From an uncultured Pelagibacteraceae bacterium (GTDB lineage Bacteria; Pseudomonadota; Alphaproteobacteria; Pelagibacterales; Pelagibacteraceae), in the NCBI GenBank assembly GCA_902597875.1, contig CACJZK010000001.1:1-64000 (forward strand): a stretch of DNA of 64,000 bases. The letters are read 5' to 3'. The first letter of the stretch is position 1; the number at the start of each line of letters is the position of its first letter. This document shows positions 63,562 through 64,000 of this stretch, in pieces. Position numbers and translations under genes: made by a program. A model generated the notes under the pieces. That model ran no database searches. It worked only from the letters and a program-made list of their open reading frames with translations, and was not told the origin of the DNA.

Positions 63562-64000
63562 TTATTTCTAAGCTCAGACAATTTTAAATCGATTTTAATT
63601 CTTTCTATCTCAAATTTTTTCCTCTCATTACCCATTAAAATTTTTCCAGACGGTAATTTTAACTTTTGAGAGTTAATTGGTTTTCCATTATAATGAACTT
63701 CATAGTGGAGATGAGGCCCTGTGGACATCCCCGTAGATCCGACAAATCCAATAATTTCTCCTTGTTTAACTCTTCTCCCTTCCCTCGTAGCAAATTTTGA
63801 GAGATGAGCGTACACTGTTGAGTAGGATGAGTTGTGTCTTATCTTTACACAATTACCTCCACCACCGCACCATCGAGCTCTAATAACTTTTCCATTACCT
63901 GATGCCATGATAGGAGTCCCTTTTGGTGCAGCAAAATCAGTTCCGTTGTGTTGTTTATTAAAACCTAATATAGGGTGTTTTCTTTTTCCAAATGAAGATG
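63558..64000 (-). CDS. M23 family peptidoglycan metallopeptidase (partial)
   Basis: LytM/M23 zinc endopeptidase domain, truncated by the window edge. The reverse-strand frame is open to the last base and reads SSFGKRKHPILG, then KQHNGTDFAAPKGTPIMA with the H-x3-D zinc motif and GPHLHYEVHYNGKPINSQ with the H-x-H pair. The active site is therefore complete, but the N-terminal membrane or coiled-coil part lies beyond 64000. The Met near 63908 is internal. It overlaps the DUF4167 end by 4 bases. It likely cuts or regulates cutting of cell-wall crosslinks. Confidence 0.92.
   Translation of the reverse strand, partial: SSFGKRKHPILGFNKQHNGTDFAAPKGTPIMASGNGKVIRARWCGGGGNCVKIRHNSSYSTVYAHLSKFATREGRRVKQGEIIGFVGSTGMSTGPHLHYEVHYNGKPINSQKLKLPSGKILMGNERKKFEIERIKIDLKLSELRNN

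Noticed and set aside
1-64000. CRISPR arrays, insertion sequences, prophage, toxin-antitoxin or defence systems
   Set aside because: No repeat-spacer arrays, transposases, integrases, phage structural genes or restriction partners were seen; the only DNA methylase is CcrM, an orphan cell-cycle enzyme.
1-64000. Strong intrinsic terminators
   Set aside because: T-runs are everywhere in this A/T-rich DNA, but none follows a convincing GC-rich stem; convergent genes mostly overlap or nearly touch, leaving no room for one.

Overview
The window reads as chromosome of a streamlined, AT-rich marine alphaproteobacterium, most likely of the SAR11/Pelagibacterales type. The basis is strongly A/T-biased coding sequence, lysine/asparagine/isoleucine-rich proteins, genes that mostly abut or overlap by 1-17 bases, no intergenic stretch above about 300 bases, several families largely confined to Alphaproteobacteria (DUF2093, DUF2948, DUF4167, DUF1178, DUF3035-type lipoprotein, CcrM methylase, split F0 ATP synthase with b and b'), and a carotenoid-retinal gene set. 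I saw no insertion sequence, prophage, CRISPR array or rRNA operon. The species assignment is inference from sequence style and gene content.

Layout. 1-1816: end of lspA, a BamF-like lipoprotein and pgi. 1813-9565: rsmD and purD, then a lipid A block (lpxL, lpxK, waaA, msbA) followed by ubiA. 9622-13572: small metabolic and stress genes (DUF2721, quinone oxidoreductase, pirin, haloacid dehalogenase-like, double CDGSH protein, rsmE). 13567-20073: a cytochrome c oxidase region with SCO1, two subunit III-type proteins, subunits II, I and IV, two small membrane proteins and heme O synthase. 20073-23336: thrC, peroxiredoxin, rnhA and thrB. 23338-34411: one long minus-strand run. In transcription order it is DUF721, DsbA-like, smc, F0 ATP synthase (atpI, atpB, atpE, b', b), crtI, crtB, crtY, blh, ispH, thrB, rnhA. 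34406-38963: DNA maintenance (mutY, ccrM, rnhB, uracil-DNA glycosylase). 38973-47516: TPR protein, histone-deacetylase-like hydrolase, dapE, dapD, nucleotidase, argB, yidC, yidD, rnpA, rpmH. 47573-53807: VTT membrane protein, a possible structured RNA, two tiny basic proteins, dcd, murA, DUF2948, infA, tRNA-Phe, TPR, DoxX, photolyase. 53804-64000: secA, argJ, DUF1178, ubiG, lysC, ispG, prfA, prmC, DUF4167 and a truncated M23 peptidase.

How genes work together. The crtI-crtB-crtY-blh set converts GGPP to retinal and lies directly behind the F0 ATP synthase genes and ahead of ispH. This suits a rhodopsin phototroph, although neither a rhodopsin gene nor crtE is in the window. ispG and ispH supply isoprenoid precursors; ubiA, ubiG and perhaps the FAD monooxygenase serve ubiquinone; the cox cluster is the terminal oxidase. 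lysC, thrB, thrC, dapD and dapE belong to aspartate-family and peptidoglycan precursor synthesis; argB and argJ to arginine.

Most of the window is ordinary housekeeping. The points most worth a second look are a perfect inverted repeat carrying two GANTC methylation sites at the ccrM start, an SMC protein that appears to lack its hinge, start codons of mutY and the DUF721 gene that meet in one ATGCAT hexamer, a tRNA-Phe with altered D- and T-loop contact bases, a 37-codon basic ORF coupled to dcd, and a GC-richer, structured-looking intergenic segment near 48.3-48.45 kb.
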